DNA of 64,000 bases from Paratinospora sagittata (taxonomy: Eukaryota; Streptophyta; Magnoliopsida; Ranunculales; Menispermaceae): NCBI GenBank assembly GCA_035771175.1, contig CM069593.1:37615741-37679740 (forward strand), written 5' to 3'. Under the pieces are notes generated by a model, which saw nothing but the letters and a program-made list of their open reading frames with translations, was not told the DNA's origin and did not search any database. The position numbers and the translations under genes are program-made. This document shows, in pieces, positions 22,989-35,469 of this stretch (positions within the stretch are counted from its first letter, which is position 1; every line of letters starts with the position of its first letter).

Positions 22989-24341
22989 AATACAAACCAG
23001 GAAGATAGGAAAGCCACGTACTGTCCGTCCAGCAGTGGAAGCACCTCCTGAGATTTAGGAACCGCCGCCTTCGACTACAGCACGAGTAACACCCGACACT
23101 GCCACTACATCTGGGCAGGAAATACCACCCCCACCCGCACCCTTTGCCATGCCTTCGAGCATGGAAAGCTTCTTCGCCGAATTTATTGAGGCAATGAAAG
23201 CCACAGTTCAAACGGTCGTTCGTGAGACTGCGGCCAGTCAGTTGCCACCGTTCAGGCACCTGTAAGATTTGGATCAGAATCTCAAACCTATCAGATTACC
23301 AAGTACAAGAGGCTACAACCTCTTACTTTTGCTGGCACCATTGATGCTGATGAGGTGCAAAAGTGGTTGGATGAGTCAAAGAAGGCTCTAGATGCAATGG
23401 GAGTCGATGAGACTCGAAAAATTCCACTAGCGACCTACCAACTTGTTGGTGGGGCAAACACATGGTGGATAACAGTGAAAGAAGACCCAAGGGTCAACAC
23501 AGCTAATATGACTTGGCAACAGTTAGAGTCACTATTTATTGATGAGTATTTTCCCGGCGCTGTGAAGAGGCAGAAGCGCCAGGAATTTGCTAAGTTATAC
23601 TAGGGCAGCATGACAGTCAGGGAATATGCTGGCAAGTTCAAAGAATTATCAGTCTACTCTCTCTCCACCATCTCAACGGAGCAAGATAAGACAGAAAAAT
23701 TTTATATTGGCCTTCGCCATGATATTCGACAAGCCTTGTCGATCTTGGATTTCAAGATTTACATGGAGGTCGTTAACAAGGCCATGAGCTTTGAACAAGA
23801 GAAGATCATACAGGAGTAGAGAATGAATAAGGGAAAATGACCTGCAACGTTTTCCCAACAGGGCTCGCAACAGGGCAACAAGAAGAAGCCCTACTATAAT
23901 CAAAACCCACCCCTCCCAGCCCCTGTTTCGAAAAATGAGGCCACAACGCCTGCGGCTAAACCTTCTAACCCTAACAATCAGGGTTTACGTAATCATGGCC
24001 GCGGAGGTCGTTATGGAAGGGGTGGCTGTAGAAACGGCAATAGCAAAGGTGGTGGTCGACACCACAATCAGCATGGCCAGCAGAACAATCAACATGACCA
24101 ACAGAACCATCCGCAGTATCAGCCGACGCGTTTCAACTGCGGCCAGAAGGGCCATGTAAAATATGTCTGTCCGCACCTTCAGCAGCCTATTCCCGTTGTT
24201 CCAGTCCACGAAGCACCACTTGGTGCTAATGCCCAACCCAGGCAGAACCAGCAGAACCAGGGTCAACGGAATTAGGGCAGAGCATTTGCCATCGCTCAAC
24301 AACCCTTCCCAGACAACAATGTAGTTGAAGGTACCTTTCCT
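22989..24341 (+). pseudogene. Decayed gag of element B
   Basis: Matches A's gag throughout. The start codon is ATA instead of ATG. Stops: TAG at 23056-23058, 23601-23603, 23817-23819 and 24273-24275, TGA at 23838-23840; a 1-bp deletion near 23240. Four of these are CAG in A. The CCHC knuckle is damaged: its first Cys codon is absent in CYNC (the sequence reads R-F-N-C near 24130). Confidence 0.9.
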
Positions 24342-27300
24342 TTGTTCAATACAATGGTGCATGTTTTGTTTGATTCAGGTGCTACGCATTCTTTTATATC
24401 GTCAGCATTAGTAAGACATTTAGGCCTGCAGTCTGAACCCACAGACATCACACTCCATGTCACATCACCGTTCGGATCTGGTACTGACTTGAATTTGCAG
24501 TGTTCTCGATGTGAGCTTCGAATGTCAGAACAGATAATATATGCAGATCTCTTTGTGATGGACATTGAAGACTTCGACATCATCCTCGGCATGGACTGGC
24601 TAGCACCACTGAATGCAAAGATCGAATGTGTGAAGAAGCAAGTTCAGTTAACCTTACCTACAGGAGAGTTTGTCAAGGTTCAAGGAACAAGGAAATGGTT
24701 ACACAAATCAACAGTTTCACTTCTCAAGGCACAACTTCGAGTTCTATCCCTTAGTGAAGAAAATGAATCACCAGCACTGTACCCTCTCGAAGTACACGAT
24801 GTCCCGGTAATATCGAAATTCCCAACAGTTTTTCTAAATGACCTTCCTGGTCTACCACCTGTTCGAGAATTTGATTTTGAAATCAACCTCATACCTGGGA
24901 CAGGGCCTATCTCAATTCCACCATAGAGAATGTCAAATGTCGAGCTGGTCGAATTAGACAAACAACTGAAGGAATTAGAGAGTAATGGCTTCATCAGAAA
25001 GAGTTCATCACCCTGGGGCGCTCCAGTTCTGTTTGTTCGTAAAAAGGATGCTTCGTTACGACTTTGCATCGACTATCGCAAGTTGAATAACGTCACCATC
25101 AAGAATAGATATCCTTTGCCCAGGATCGATGACTTGTTCGACCAACTTAGAGATGCCAAATACTTCTCTAAGATTGATTTACGGTCCGGTTATCACCAAC
25201 TCTGGATCCGAGAGTCGGACATTACCAAGACGAGGTTCAGAACTCGGTACGGTCACTACAAGTTCTTGGTCATGCCGTTCGGTCTAACAAATGCACCTGC
25301 GGCATTCATGGATTTGATGAATCGCATCTTCAGGTTATACTTAGACCGATTTGTGGTGGTTTTTGTGGACGACATCTTGATATATTCCTCAACCGAGGAA
25401 GACCATAAGATACATTTGAAGATAGTCCTCCAGACCTTGAGAAGCCACCAACTGTATGCAAAGTTGAGTAAGTACGAATTTTGGGCAAAGAGAGTTCAAT
25501 TCCTAGGCCATGTGGTTTTAGGCAATGGCATTGAGGTAGATCCTTCTAATGTTGAAGCGGTTTTAAATTGGAAGCATCCAACCACTGTTACTCCAATTAG
25601 GAGTTTTCTTGGTTTGGCTAGCTATTACAGAAGCTTCATCAAGGACTTCTCAAAGAATGTTGAACCTATGACAAAGCTCACTCGGAAGGACGTGCGAGTC
25701 ATCTGGAATCCCGCCTGTGAAGCATCATTTCAGGAATTGAAGAAACGCCTCACGATGGCACCTGTACTTATCACTCTAAGAAATGAAATTTGATTTTCTT
25801 TATACACCGATGCCTCTCTCCAAGGCTTAGGTGCCGTACTAATGCAAGAAGGCCAAGTTGTTGCATATGCCTCGAGGCAACTGAAGATTCATGAGGGAAA
25901 TTACCCAACACATGACTTGGAACTTGCAGCTGTCGTATTTGCACTGAAATTATGGCGTCATTACGTATACGATGAACGGTTTGAGGTCTTCTCAGATCAC
26001 AAGAGTCTTAAGTACATATACACTCAGAGAAACCTAAACCTCCGCCAAAGACGATGGTTGGAATTCTTGAAAGATTATGTCTTTCAACTCTAGTACCATC
26101 CCGGAAAGGCCAATGTTGTGGCTGATGCCCTGAGTAGAAAAACTTATCTTGCTTGTACACTTAACTACGAAATGGGGAAGTTGGCTACCGAGATGGAGAA
26201 CTTTAACCTACAACTGATAGAAGAGGGACCAAGACCACGACTCCCTCAATTATCAGCCAACTCTGAGCTTGTTCGAAAGATTTCAGCAGTTCAAGCCAAT
26301 GACCCTATGTTAATGGAGAAACAAGAACTTCTACTCAGTGGACAGGACCTTCCTTACTGGCCGGTCTCAGAAGACGAGGCCGTTTTCTATAAAAAAATGT
26401 CTCTGTCTACCGAACGATCCTGAGGTTCGGAAAGAAGTGCTCACAGAGATGCACTGTTCGAGGTTCGCTATGCATCCTGGGGGTGCAAAATGTACAAGGA
26501 TGTCAAGCGACAATTCTGGTTTTCTAGAATGAAAAAGGCAATTACAGACATCGTTGCTCGATGTCTCGTTTGCCAGAAAGTTAAGGCAGAACGAAGACTT
26601 CCCTCTGGACTCCTCCAGTCGTTACCTATTGGAGAATGGAAGTGGGAGAACATCGCAATGGATTTTGTTACGGCCTTGCCTCGAAATAATAAAGGGCAAG
26701 ATGTTATCTGGGTTATCATTGACAGACTTACAAAGTCTGCATACTTCTTGCCAATAAAGTTCACGGATAATCCCTCCAAACTTGCAAAACTATATGAAAG
26801 AGAGATCGTACGCCTTCATGGCATACCACTCACAATCGTCTCTGATAGAGACCCTCGATTCACATCAAAGTTTTGGCACAGTTTTCAGAGTAGAATGGGT
26901 TCAAAGATCACCATGAGCACAACTTTTCACCCTCAGACTGATGGGCAATCAGAGCGTCTTATCCAAATTTTAGAAGACATGTTACAGTGTTGCATTTTGG
27001 ACTTTAATGACGGATAGGCAAGTACTTACATTTAGTTGAGTTTGCATACAACAACAGCTACCAAACAAGTATCGGCATGGCATCGTACGAGGCTCTCTAT
27101 GGTCACTCTTGCAGATCTTCGGTATGCTGGTTAGATAAGGCAGATCGACCGCAGTTAGGCCCTGAACGAGTTCAAGAGACTTCTGAGAGAATCACACTAG
27201 TAAAGGAACGACTTCGTGTTGCACAAAGTCGACAGAAGAGCTATGCTGACAAGCGGAGATAGCCTCTAGAATTTGAAAAGGGAGACTTTGTTTTTCTAAA

Positions 27301-27705
27301 AGTTCAGCCCACAAGAGGTGTCAAACGCTTTGGGGTCAAAGGAAAGCTCTCCCCGCGGTATATCGGTTCATTTCAGATCATCGACGTATTGGAAAACTTG
27401 CTTATCGTCTGTCCCTTCCATCGTCCATGCCTAAGGTTCATGACGTTTTTCACGTATTTATGCTTCGCAAGTATCGTCCTGATCCTTCGCATATCATCCC
27501 TTTAGTCGAGGTTCGGGTTGAGGAAGGACAAAAGTATCAAGAGAGAGCGATACAGATTTTGGATAGAAAAACTCAAGAACTACGGCGACGTAGCATACCA
27601 CTTGTGAAAGTGCTCTGGGATCACCACAGCGTAGAGGAAGCAACATGGGAACTAGAAGCAACAATTAAACAGAAATACCCTGAATTGTTTTCTAGTACCA
27701 ACTGA
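24342..27705 (+). pseudogene. Decayed protease-RT-RNaseH-integrase-chromodomain of element B
   Basis: DSGAT of protease and FVDD of RT (in 24930-25793) remain, as do RNase H, HHCC and the D,D,E residues of integrase (26490-27017) and the chromodomain (27427-27705, longer than A's by the last residues). Breaks include stops at 24924-24926, 25791-25793, 26091-26093, 27015-27017 and 27260-27262, the A7 frame change at 26391-26397, and 1-bp deletions near 26484, 27022 and 27388. Confidence 0.92.
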
Positions 27706-27847
27706 TGATGTGATATATTGTACTATTCTCACTTATCAATAAAATGATGAAACTTTGTTTACACCTATCTTAATACATTGTTTCACTTGAATAACTGCGC
27801 AGATGTCTGAAAATAATATCAATGGATATAGTGATGCACACACGTAG

Positions 27848-28300
27848 TGGCCTCTTTGGCAACCGGTGGCTACTTCTCAAGAAGCAGAGTCAAGTCACAA
27901 CTACTTTGCATCACCAACTCCATCACCACACAGACAGCGATCCTTATCGCCAGAGCGTGCATGGCTTTTTCCTAACAATCTCGTGCCCTCATCTTGGCAG
28001 GACCTTCTACCAAAATTGCCAGGAGGCCAGATTCGAGCAACAGCACGAAAAAGTATTCCACTGCTCAACCTACCTCCCCTCAAACGATGTAACCAGCGCC
28101 CTCCACCACCATATGTTATGCAACGGTTTGAATCTTCAGAGGACGAGTCCGATTCCATTTGCGCTCCATGGTTTTATAATGATGAGGATTCCACCGGCCA
28201 CAATGCTATTCAGGGACCATACAAGCACTACCCTGAACTCGCAAGATATGACGCCGGTAGTGAATCTCAAGCAGATAACCATCATAACTACTTGAATTGA
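27848..28300 (+). CDS. ORF3: possible extra 3' reading frame of B, unknown function
   Basis: An open frame of about 150 codons between the chromodomain and the polypurine tract, ending just before the TTGATTTCGAGGG segment shared with A. No ATG is seen at its start (27866 is GTG). Composition looks protein-like: Ser/Pro-rich N-terminus, PPPPYV, acidic SSEDESDS patch, WFYNDED. A second overlapping frame (27822-28295) has an ATG but a less protein-like, His/Thr/Leu-rich translation. A lacks this stretch. No domain recognised; could be a remnant of a once longer 3' gene. Confidence 0.4.
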   Translation, partial: WPLWQPVATSQEAESSHNYFASPTPSPHRQRSLSPERAWLFPNNLVPSSWQDLLPKLPGGQIRATARKSIPLLNLPPLKRCNQRPPPPYVMQRFESSEDESDSICAPWFYNDEDSTGHNAIQGPYKHYPELARYDAGSESQADNHHNYLN

Positions 28301-28321
28301 TTTCGAGGGTGAAATCCCTTT

Positions 28322-28333
28322 AAGGGGGTAGAG
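28322..28333 (+). promoter_or_regulatory. Polypurine tract of B
   Basis: AAGGGGGTAGAG abutting the 3' LTR start. Confidence 0.85.
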
Positions 28334-29711
28334 TGTAATACCATGTATTTCACAAAAAAAAAATAACCTGCCCGGATGTTCAGGCGCCAATTTTTCCTAT
28401 AAAAGGAGCCCTCTCCTCCTCATTTTCTCACGCCAAATCACCTTCTCTAGTGATTCTTCCTCCTCTTTTCACTCATTCTAAGATTTTAGTCTTTTGAGAC
28501 TCTCTATTCGAGACTCTCGGTGCGGTGCGACGAAGTTCTATATGGAGGAAAGCGCCAGATCTAAAAAAAGAAGTTTTTATCTGAAGGTGGGGAACGAAAC
28601 ATAGGTTTGCGTGTTTTATAACTTTTATTAAAGTTTACATTCAATTATTATTATATCTACTGTTCATTTACACTGCATTATGTCATATAATGTTTATATT
28701 GTCGCACTTATGCCTGTATATTTAGAACTCATGTATTACACTGTTATAATGTCAGATTTGTGGTCAGTTTGGCTCAACTAGACTCGGTCTTGTCCTCAGT
28801 AACTTTAAATAGTGAACGGGTGGCAGCGGGCTGCTCTAGGCGATTGGTATTTAAGCGGACCTTGTGTCTCACCTCTCAACTGGGGACTGATCTAGTTGGT
28901 CTTATTGAAAGCTATCAGCTTATACAAGTAATACTGAATGTCTTAACCTTGCACGTCGTGATAGCAACTCTGATAAGGATCACCAGACGTTGCCAAAGTC
29001 AGTCTAAATGTCAAGAAAAGACCAGACCAGTAGACTAGACTAGTTCATGCATTGGCATCATACATATCACCACCTAGGGATGTGTGTGGTTTATGACTCA
29101 GAATAGTTAGGAGCATTGCTCGCTATTCATTATATTTCTCTGGAGAGGGACGTACAATGAGAACCCGGCTACGCCTGGGGAAGGACATCAGTACGTGAAT
29201 CCAGAGCATCGTTCCTGAAGAGGAACGTAAAGTGAGAACCTGGCAACGCCTGGGGAAGGACATTTGTACGTGAACTCAGGCGATGTACGTTCATCAAACC
29301 ATTACGAGACGGTGTCATGCATACATACATATTGATTGATTATGATGTTCTCTTGTGTATTTAAGATATTTGATATTGAAGTATGCTTTATTAATTGTTA
29401 TACTCATAAACTATTTTACCCACTGAGCGCGTTAAGCTCACTCCATTATTATCTAATCTTTCACAGAAAATTAGGGTGCACTGGGTGCAGGTTTATGGGG
29501 CCCACATTTTGTACCCTTTGTATTATTCATTGGGGATTCTGGGGAGTATGTTCCCTTGACCATTTCATGTACAAAAATATTCTGAATTAAATGAAATCAG
29601 ATTTGTACTGTATTATATTTTCTGTTGCGCACTCTGTTATTATCATTGTTATTATTCTAAATGCGCCCCCCGTCCGCATCCGGTTTAGGCGCATCCGGGC
29701 GGGGTGTGACA
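28334..29711 (+). repeat. 3' LTR of element B (1378 bp)
   Basis: TGTAATACCATG to GTGTGACA. The GAACGTTC site reads GGATGTTC here. Shorter than the 5' LTR through several indels, including loss of part of the GAGAGTACCGCC passage near the end and absence of the duplicated GGGAGTATG block. Confidence 0.95.
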
Positions 29712-30834
29712 TTAAGATTTATGATTCTCTTTAGCAACTTCATAGGAATTTATGCGTTTTCCAACTTAACATAAATTTCCTAGGTCACGTTCTTCCCATT
29801 CCAATCCAAAATCCCCCTCCCGGGTGATAGATTCTAAATCTAACCTCATTCGAAAATTGGCCAGAAATTTGAAAGCATTAAGATTAGAAAAACACAAATA
29901 AATCAATAGAATCAATCAAATGATAGTATCAATTCATACTATCAAAATATAGATCCATCAAATCCCTAGATAAAATGTTTAGCTCGTACTCAAATCCATT
30001 AATACAAAAATGAAAATTAAAGAAGTGTTCATCATCACAAATTGAAACAATAAATGAAATTAGAAACCCCCTTGACAAGATGATCTCCTTTTTCAAGCTT
30101 CTTCAATCTGCAACTTCTCCTCTTCAATGATTTCTTCTTGCCTCCTTTCTATTCTCTAAACCTTAGCTAACTCTAATCTATTCTTAATCTACTAGCATGA
30201 AAGATGATCTTTTAAAAACCCTAAAATATCATTATATACAAAAGTGGGAAAAGTCCAAAAAAATACCAAAAAATGCATTATGTAGTGTCGCGACGCTTGG
30301 AGCCAGCGTCGCGGCGCAACACCATATTTATCGCAAGTTTTGAGCTCAAAACGCTTCTTTTTTTCTCCTTGGTTCTTGTGTGGGGCTTTTCACTTGATTC
30401 TTTTGTCCATCTTTTGCACCTTTCTTTGACATAGTCTTGTCACCCTTTGAATCACATTGCATCCCACTTTTAGGCACTTTATTTACTTACAAAACAAAGC
30501 ACAAAAATGCAAGTAAGTGACCTAAACTAATCAAGTATTAAGAGTTTAACTGAAACTATGTATTAACATGCAAAATGTGACAATATTAATATGTAAATGA
30601 TGCAATTGACTTTCGAAAAAATATCTAAAAATCATGATTATTTTTCTAAGCTAGCCTAATGCATTTTATTCATGAAAACCACTAAAACCAACTTATAAAA
30701 CTTATAAAAATATCAAAATGAACCTAAAACACTAAATATGAACAATTAATGCAAATATATCTAAAAACTAACTAAATGCACCCAAAAACTTATGAATTTA
30801 ACATGTAAACTAACAATTAAAACTCGACTTATCA
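29712..30834 (-). mobile_element. Athila-type solo LTR E, segment 2
   Basis: Continues segment 17327-17772 after B and its TTAAG duplication. Ends CGACTTATCA, the complement of a TGATA start like that of D's LTR, and is followed by GTTCT. It contains the GC-rich words GTGTCGCGACGC and AGCGTCGCGGCGC seen in other Athila-type LTRs here. No internal coding region is attached, hence a solo LTR. Confidence 0.85.
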
Positions 30835-31393
30835 GTTCTTCAAAATCAATCCATTTTTCATTTCAAAAACCCTTGAATTAAGAGATATTGATTTAAAGAT
30901 TGGATTTAAAGCTCCTATTTTGTGCATCTTTCAAAGCTTCACCAAAAATAATTTTATTTAGAAATCTTGATGCAAGGAAGGTAAAACTTGGTTGTAAGGT
31001 CTCTCTTCTATTGAGCTTAAATTTTCATATCTTGTATTTGGGCATTTGTGATATTAGGCTTAATTGTAATTATTCTAGCCACATAGAACAAACATTATAT
31101 GTTCTTTTTCTAAGTCTTTTTGGAGTGTTTTGTTGAAACAAACCAATACAAGTGATTGTAATATCACTTGGGATTCCAAGGTTGGAATCTAAATTAGTTT
31201 CACCATTTATCTTGAAAAGGGTCAAGTGGTTTATCCTTTACCTGCGAAAAGGATTTCGGCTTTCCTTTGTCCTCGAAAAAATAAATAGTGGTTCATCCTT
31301 AGCCCGTGAAAATGATAGGTTTGTCATAAACCTCTAAAAAGACATTGTAACGGTTTGGTTCACACCCTTGAAGTGAACTGAGTATAGTGGAAT
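30835..31393 (+). mobile_element. Copia-type LTR K, segment 2 of 3
   Basis: Non-coding sequence between E's right duplication and LTR F. Passages such as GTGGTTTATCC and GTGGTTCATCC followed by GCGAAAAGG/GTGAAAATG form an imperfect repeat at 31225-31325, typical of Sirevirus-like LTRs. Confidence 0.5.
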
Positions 31394-33335
31394 TGTAATG
31401 CCCCGTACATTGGTCAAACGTAAAGGTTGACATATACGTATCGTAAGACGTATTTATACGTGTATACATATGGGTATTGGCCTTAAAATAGTGTAAATAC
31501 AAGTATGGTAGGGTCCTTGGTACACTAGGATGCTAGTGGAATCATAAAATAACCCATACTTAGTGAAATTTCAATTCTGGGTTGCAAGAAGCGCACTCCT
31601 CAGGGAAGAAGCGCGCTCCTGTGACCAAACCCGAGAGCACTGTTTTTCAGAAAATTCAGAGAAGAGCGCTCCTCAGGCAAGAAGCGCACTCCTCATGCAA
31701 AACAGAGAGAAATTTCATTTATGGGAAGCTAAGTAGCGCGCTCATGATTAGGAGAAGCGCGCTCCTTGCGTCCGGACAAATCTTTTTAAGTGGACAGTGA
31801 GGTGGTCCGCACATTTTAAAACTCATTTCTCACCATTTTCAGCCATTTCTGAGCTGAGGATTGGGGAAAACGAAGGAAGGGAAGAGAAAGGAGCTAGGGC
31901 TTGCCAATCCAAGTAAATTCTTGTCCTTTTTCAAAAAAAAATTGCATCCTTGCAAAAAGTTATGCAACATATGATATTTTTGTAGATTTTCGACGGTTGA
32001 ATTTGTGGGTTTGAGAAATGTGATTTGAGCTTGGATTTGTATATTTTCATGGGCAATTGATAAGTAAATGATTTGTGGTTGAAATTGATGTTGTTGCCAT
32101 TGATTTTGTGTAAAAAGAATGATTTTTTATGGATGAAAACCCCATCTCTGCTGCTACAAGTAGCTAAGGGTTTTGAGGGTTTCTTGTGTATTTTTCTTAG
32201 TAACTGGAGTGTGTTTGAGCTGGAAATGCATTGAGGAATAATTTGTTATTGTTTTTTTACAATTTATAGCAAGAATTATGGATTGAATTGGTGATCTGGA
32301 CAAGTATTAAGTGAGCAGCTAGTGTGTTGAGTAGTAGGCATTGCGATTTGTCTGTGAGTATCTCTTGACTTTGGTTACTTGTATATGGCATTGTATGATA
32401 AAAATTGTGTTTCAAATCATGAATATGTATATGTATTTGCATTTTTTTAAATTCATGAAGATGTTTGACTTGGAACATGTTTTGGTCTTGCTAGAGCAAG
32501 TTAAAACATGAGATCATTTCCAAAAGACAGTCCCGCATAAGGATTGAATAATCTCATGGTCCGAGTGATAGTTTCTGAATGGAATTGGGATTAAGTCCTA
32601 GTTTGAAATGATTCATAGCAGAAAATTGGGTAATAAGAGGTTCGTTGCGTAGACTCCTTATAAATGCATAATAAGGAGTAAATACCCTCTCTATTACTAG
32701 CAGGAGGGAGATTGTATGATTTTATTGTAATCCTGCATGTTTGGAATTATATTACGCACATGTATGTATTGTGAAATGTTTCATACATGCTTTTGAATGA
32801 GATTTGAATGTATTAAATCATGTATTTCCTTAAATGCATATATGATGTCACAGTTAGGAATATTTACTGAGTTGTGGTTGCTCACCCAATTCTCAAACAT
32901 TTCAAGTTCGGGTCCTAAAGGCAAGGAAAAAGCACGTGAAAGATAGAGAATTCTTCTTTTTTTGCAATGTATGTAATGTTGAGAATAATAGTAGAATGTT
33001 TAATTATTATTTTGTGTTATGGATATGTATATAACACTATCTAAATATATGTATCACATAGAAGAGATGTGAGAATGAGTATGGATGGTTGTAAATAGAT
33101 GTGTATATGTGAAAATGTGAGGCTTAGATGATGAATGATCATATATATACTGTGATGTGTTTGACTTTGTGATAATTAGGTTGTGATATGACCAATAAAC
33201 AAAAGAGACTCTGTCAAAATTTTGAGAAAAATTCAAATGTAATTTTGGATAAGGTGACAATTATATCGTTGTTACATGACATATATCGTATCCTGTGTCA
33301 GTCGTGACGTCACTCATACGGAGTGGGTTGCAACA
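31394..33335 (+). mobile_element. Solo LTR F (1942 bp)
   Basis: Starts TGTAATGCCCCG, ends GGGTTGCAACA. Flanks GGAAT (31389-31393) and GGAGT (33336-33340) are a 5-bp duplication with one change. Non-coding. AGCGCGCTCC/AGCGCACTCC words recur at 31588-31765. It has the TTACTGAG...GCTCACCC passage near its 3' end, like LTR I and H. Confidence 0.8.
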
Positions 33336-33556
33336 GGAGTCCTAAAGACTGTTTCTCTAGGCGTGGATGTAAGAAAAGGTTTTCTGAATCATGTAAAAAT
33401 CTTTGTGCCTAATTTCATTTATTTCCGCACTTTTAATTTATCCACATTGATTTTTAGAGCATTAAAGCATATCATTTAAAGAATTCCACTAAGGAACTTA
33501 GAATTTGTCAAAATCGGCCATAGCACCCAATTCACCCCCCTTTTGGGTGTCCAACA
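33336..33556 (+). mobile_element. Copia-type LTR K, segment 3 of 3 (3' end)
   Basis: Ends CACCCAATTCACCCCCC...GGGTGTCCAACA, the same end (with small changes) as G's LTR read in its own direction. No primer site follows, which supports a solo LTR. Confidence 0.65.
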
Positions 33557-35469
33557 CTACGCACATATGAAATAAAACTAGATCTTATAGTCTTTTTCCA
33601 TGTCCTTAGCAAGAAAGGACTTCCATTCGAGCCCGACGTGCTTCTAAGTAGTACCGTTGGGGCACAATTCTTGCATGACTTTATCCATATCGACTTCATC
33701 ATCCAAGGTACTATATTCATCATCTTTTATATTTTATAACCCAGAAAATTGATTGATGGTGTGTGTTGCATGCAAACCGCAAGTGAACGGTTGCCAAGTT
33801 ATAATATATTCCGATGAGAAATCGAGTATCATCCCCAGGGATATTTACTACACTATCTACCGCGTTTTAACCCTAATTTTATCTAGATAATCAAAATCAA
33901 ATAATTGAATGATTAAGACAGAAATTAAACTAATTAATTAATAACTAACAACGGAATGCAAATCAAATGGTAAATCAATTGGAGAATAAACTAGAGGTTC
34001 GATGCATCTCACTCTCAACTATGTCTAGATATGTGTATTATTATTAAATCAATTCTTTAGCTTATAAGTCGGAATTCCTAACATTTCTAATTCTCTCTTT
34101 TGAAGCAGAACTAGAGCATATTATCGTTGTATTGATTTAACTCTTTCGATGAAAACCAAACACAATGGTAATTCATTAAGATCTATGATTTCCATCTAAT
34201 GACTTCAAAGGTTCTCGATCTCCTTTTGAATCTCACGATAGCCTAGGTTATACTCTCCAAATTTCAGCTCAAGGTACCCTCTTTTGGAGCGTCTACCTCG
34301 AATCTGGGATTATTCGATCCTTGATTAGGAGATCGAAAGCTTCATACATAGAAAAATATAAATAAACTAAAAGAATTTGTTAATAATAATTAAAAAATAA
34401 AAGCTAAGACATAGTCTTGAGTTTGGATCAATCTACCTCTAGAAAGAGGTTTAGTTCATAACTAAAGAAATAAAAACAATAACTAATGGTTCAAACATGA
34501 ATCGGAACAAAGGAAAACAAACTAAAATTGGTGTAGAGATTTTCAAGAATCTTCAATACGAATCTTCTTCTCCACTTTTCTTCCAGCCATCAAACCTTTG
34601 TTCTCTTCTCTATATTCCAATGTGTTTCTCTCAAAAAACCCTTCAGTTTGATATATAATATGCCCCCTTTTGTCATCCAAATTCCTAATTAGAAAGTCTC
34701 TAATTTACCAAGTTACTATAATCACAACTGTAAAACACAGCGCGGCAGCGCCCCGATTGGTATTTCCCCAGAGCCGTGGTAGCGTCGTGGCGCTCTGAGG
34801 CTTGCATGTACGCCTGGATTGTGTACTTAGGCAAATTTTTGCACTTCTGACTTGGGGTCTTCATACTTCACTTTTATACTTTCTTGTACATATTTTTATC
34901 ATCTCAATCCATGACTAATGCATTCAAACACCTACAAAACAAAGCAAATCAAATTAAAAACACTCTTAAACATAAATTAAATCAAATCATAGACTAATAA
35001 ACTCAAATAATGTATAAAAACCAATTTATTCCTAAACTAACAAATCAATCAAAACTAACATAAACACACTAAACTAATGCATAAATCATCCTAAAACTCC
35101 TATAAAACACTCCTAAAACATGTCTAAATATGCATCTATCAGTGTGCCGACCAAAACGCACGGACTTCCCACGAACCTGAACATACCCATTGACATGCTC
35201 TTTCGTATTGCCTTAAAATTCGCGCACCAACTTGGACAATGCTTACAAAATGTGTGCCAATTATGCACCTTAATTACATCCAAAAATTCTTCATCAAAAC
35301 TATCATGGAAATCAAAACCTCGCTTTGGAATAGGAGTTTTCTTGCACATGGAGTTAGTATATCTTTGAGATGTTTTTTTCGATACAAATTTGGTGGAATC
35401 AAAGTTAGAAAAAGCCCTACTTCTTTGGGAAGCCATGAAAATGAGAGAATCACACCACGAGCACCCCAA
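33557..35469 (-). pseudogene. Fragment of plant-transposon-protein-like ORF, split by LTR L
   Basis: Minus-strand frame 35469 to about 35147 starts with MASQRSRAF (at about 35435) and includes KRGFDFHDSF; it resembles the N-terminal half of the PF20167-type ORF found in the 3' part of many Athila-like elements. After LTR L it continues on the minus strand at 33758 with DDEVDMDKVMQELCPNG in a frame with a stop and shift. It is cut at 33556 by LTR K. Part of an old minus-strand element that also left the integrase fragment at 36260-36693. Confidence 0.45.
33764..35141 (-). mobile_element. Athila-type solo LTR L (1378 bp)
   Basis: Reads as the complement of TGATAGATGCATATTTAGAC...GCAACA, closely like D's LTR start TGATAGTTGCATATTTAGAC. 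Perfect GTGTG duplications at 33759-33763 and 35142-35146. Carries ACAGCGCGGCAGCGCC and GTAGCGTCGTGGCGC words near 34737-34795. Confidence 0.9.

Larger units (their letters stand above)
17773..29711 (+). mobile_element. Element B: older copy of the same chromovirus family as A
   Basis: Complete boundaries: TGTAATACC start, TGTGACA end, and perfect TTAAG duplications at 17768-17772 and 29712-29716. Gene order as in A plus an extra 3' ORF. The two LTRs are visibly more diverged than A's, and coding regions carry about a dozen stops and several 1-bp indels, so B is older and cannot supply its own proteins. It lies inside LTR E. Confidence 0.97.

Noticed and set aside
31582..31800. 72-residue plus-strand protein in LTR F
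   Set aside because: Built from repeated AGCGCGCTCC words in a solo LTR; an artefact of the repeat.
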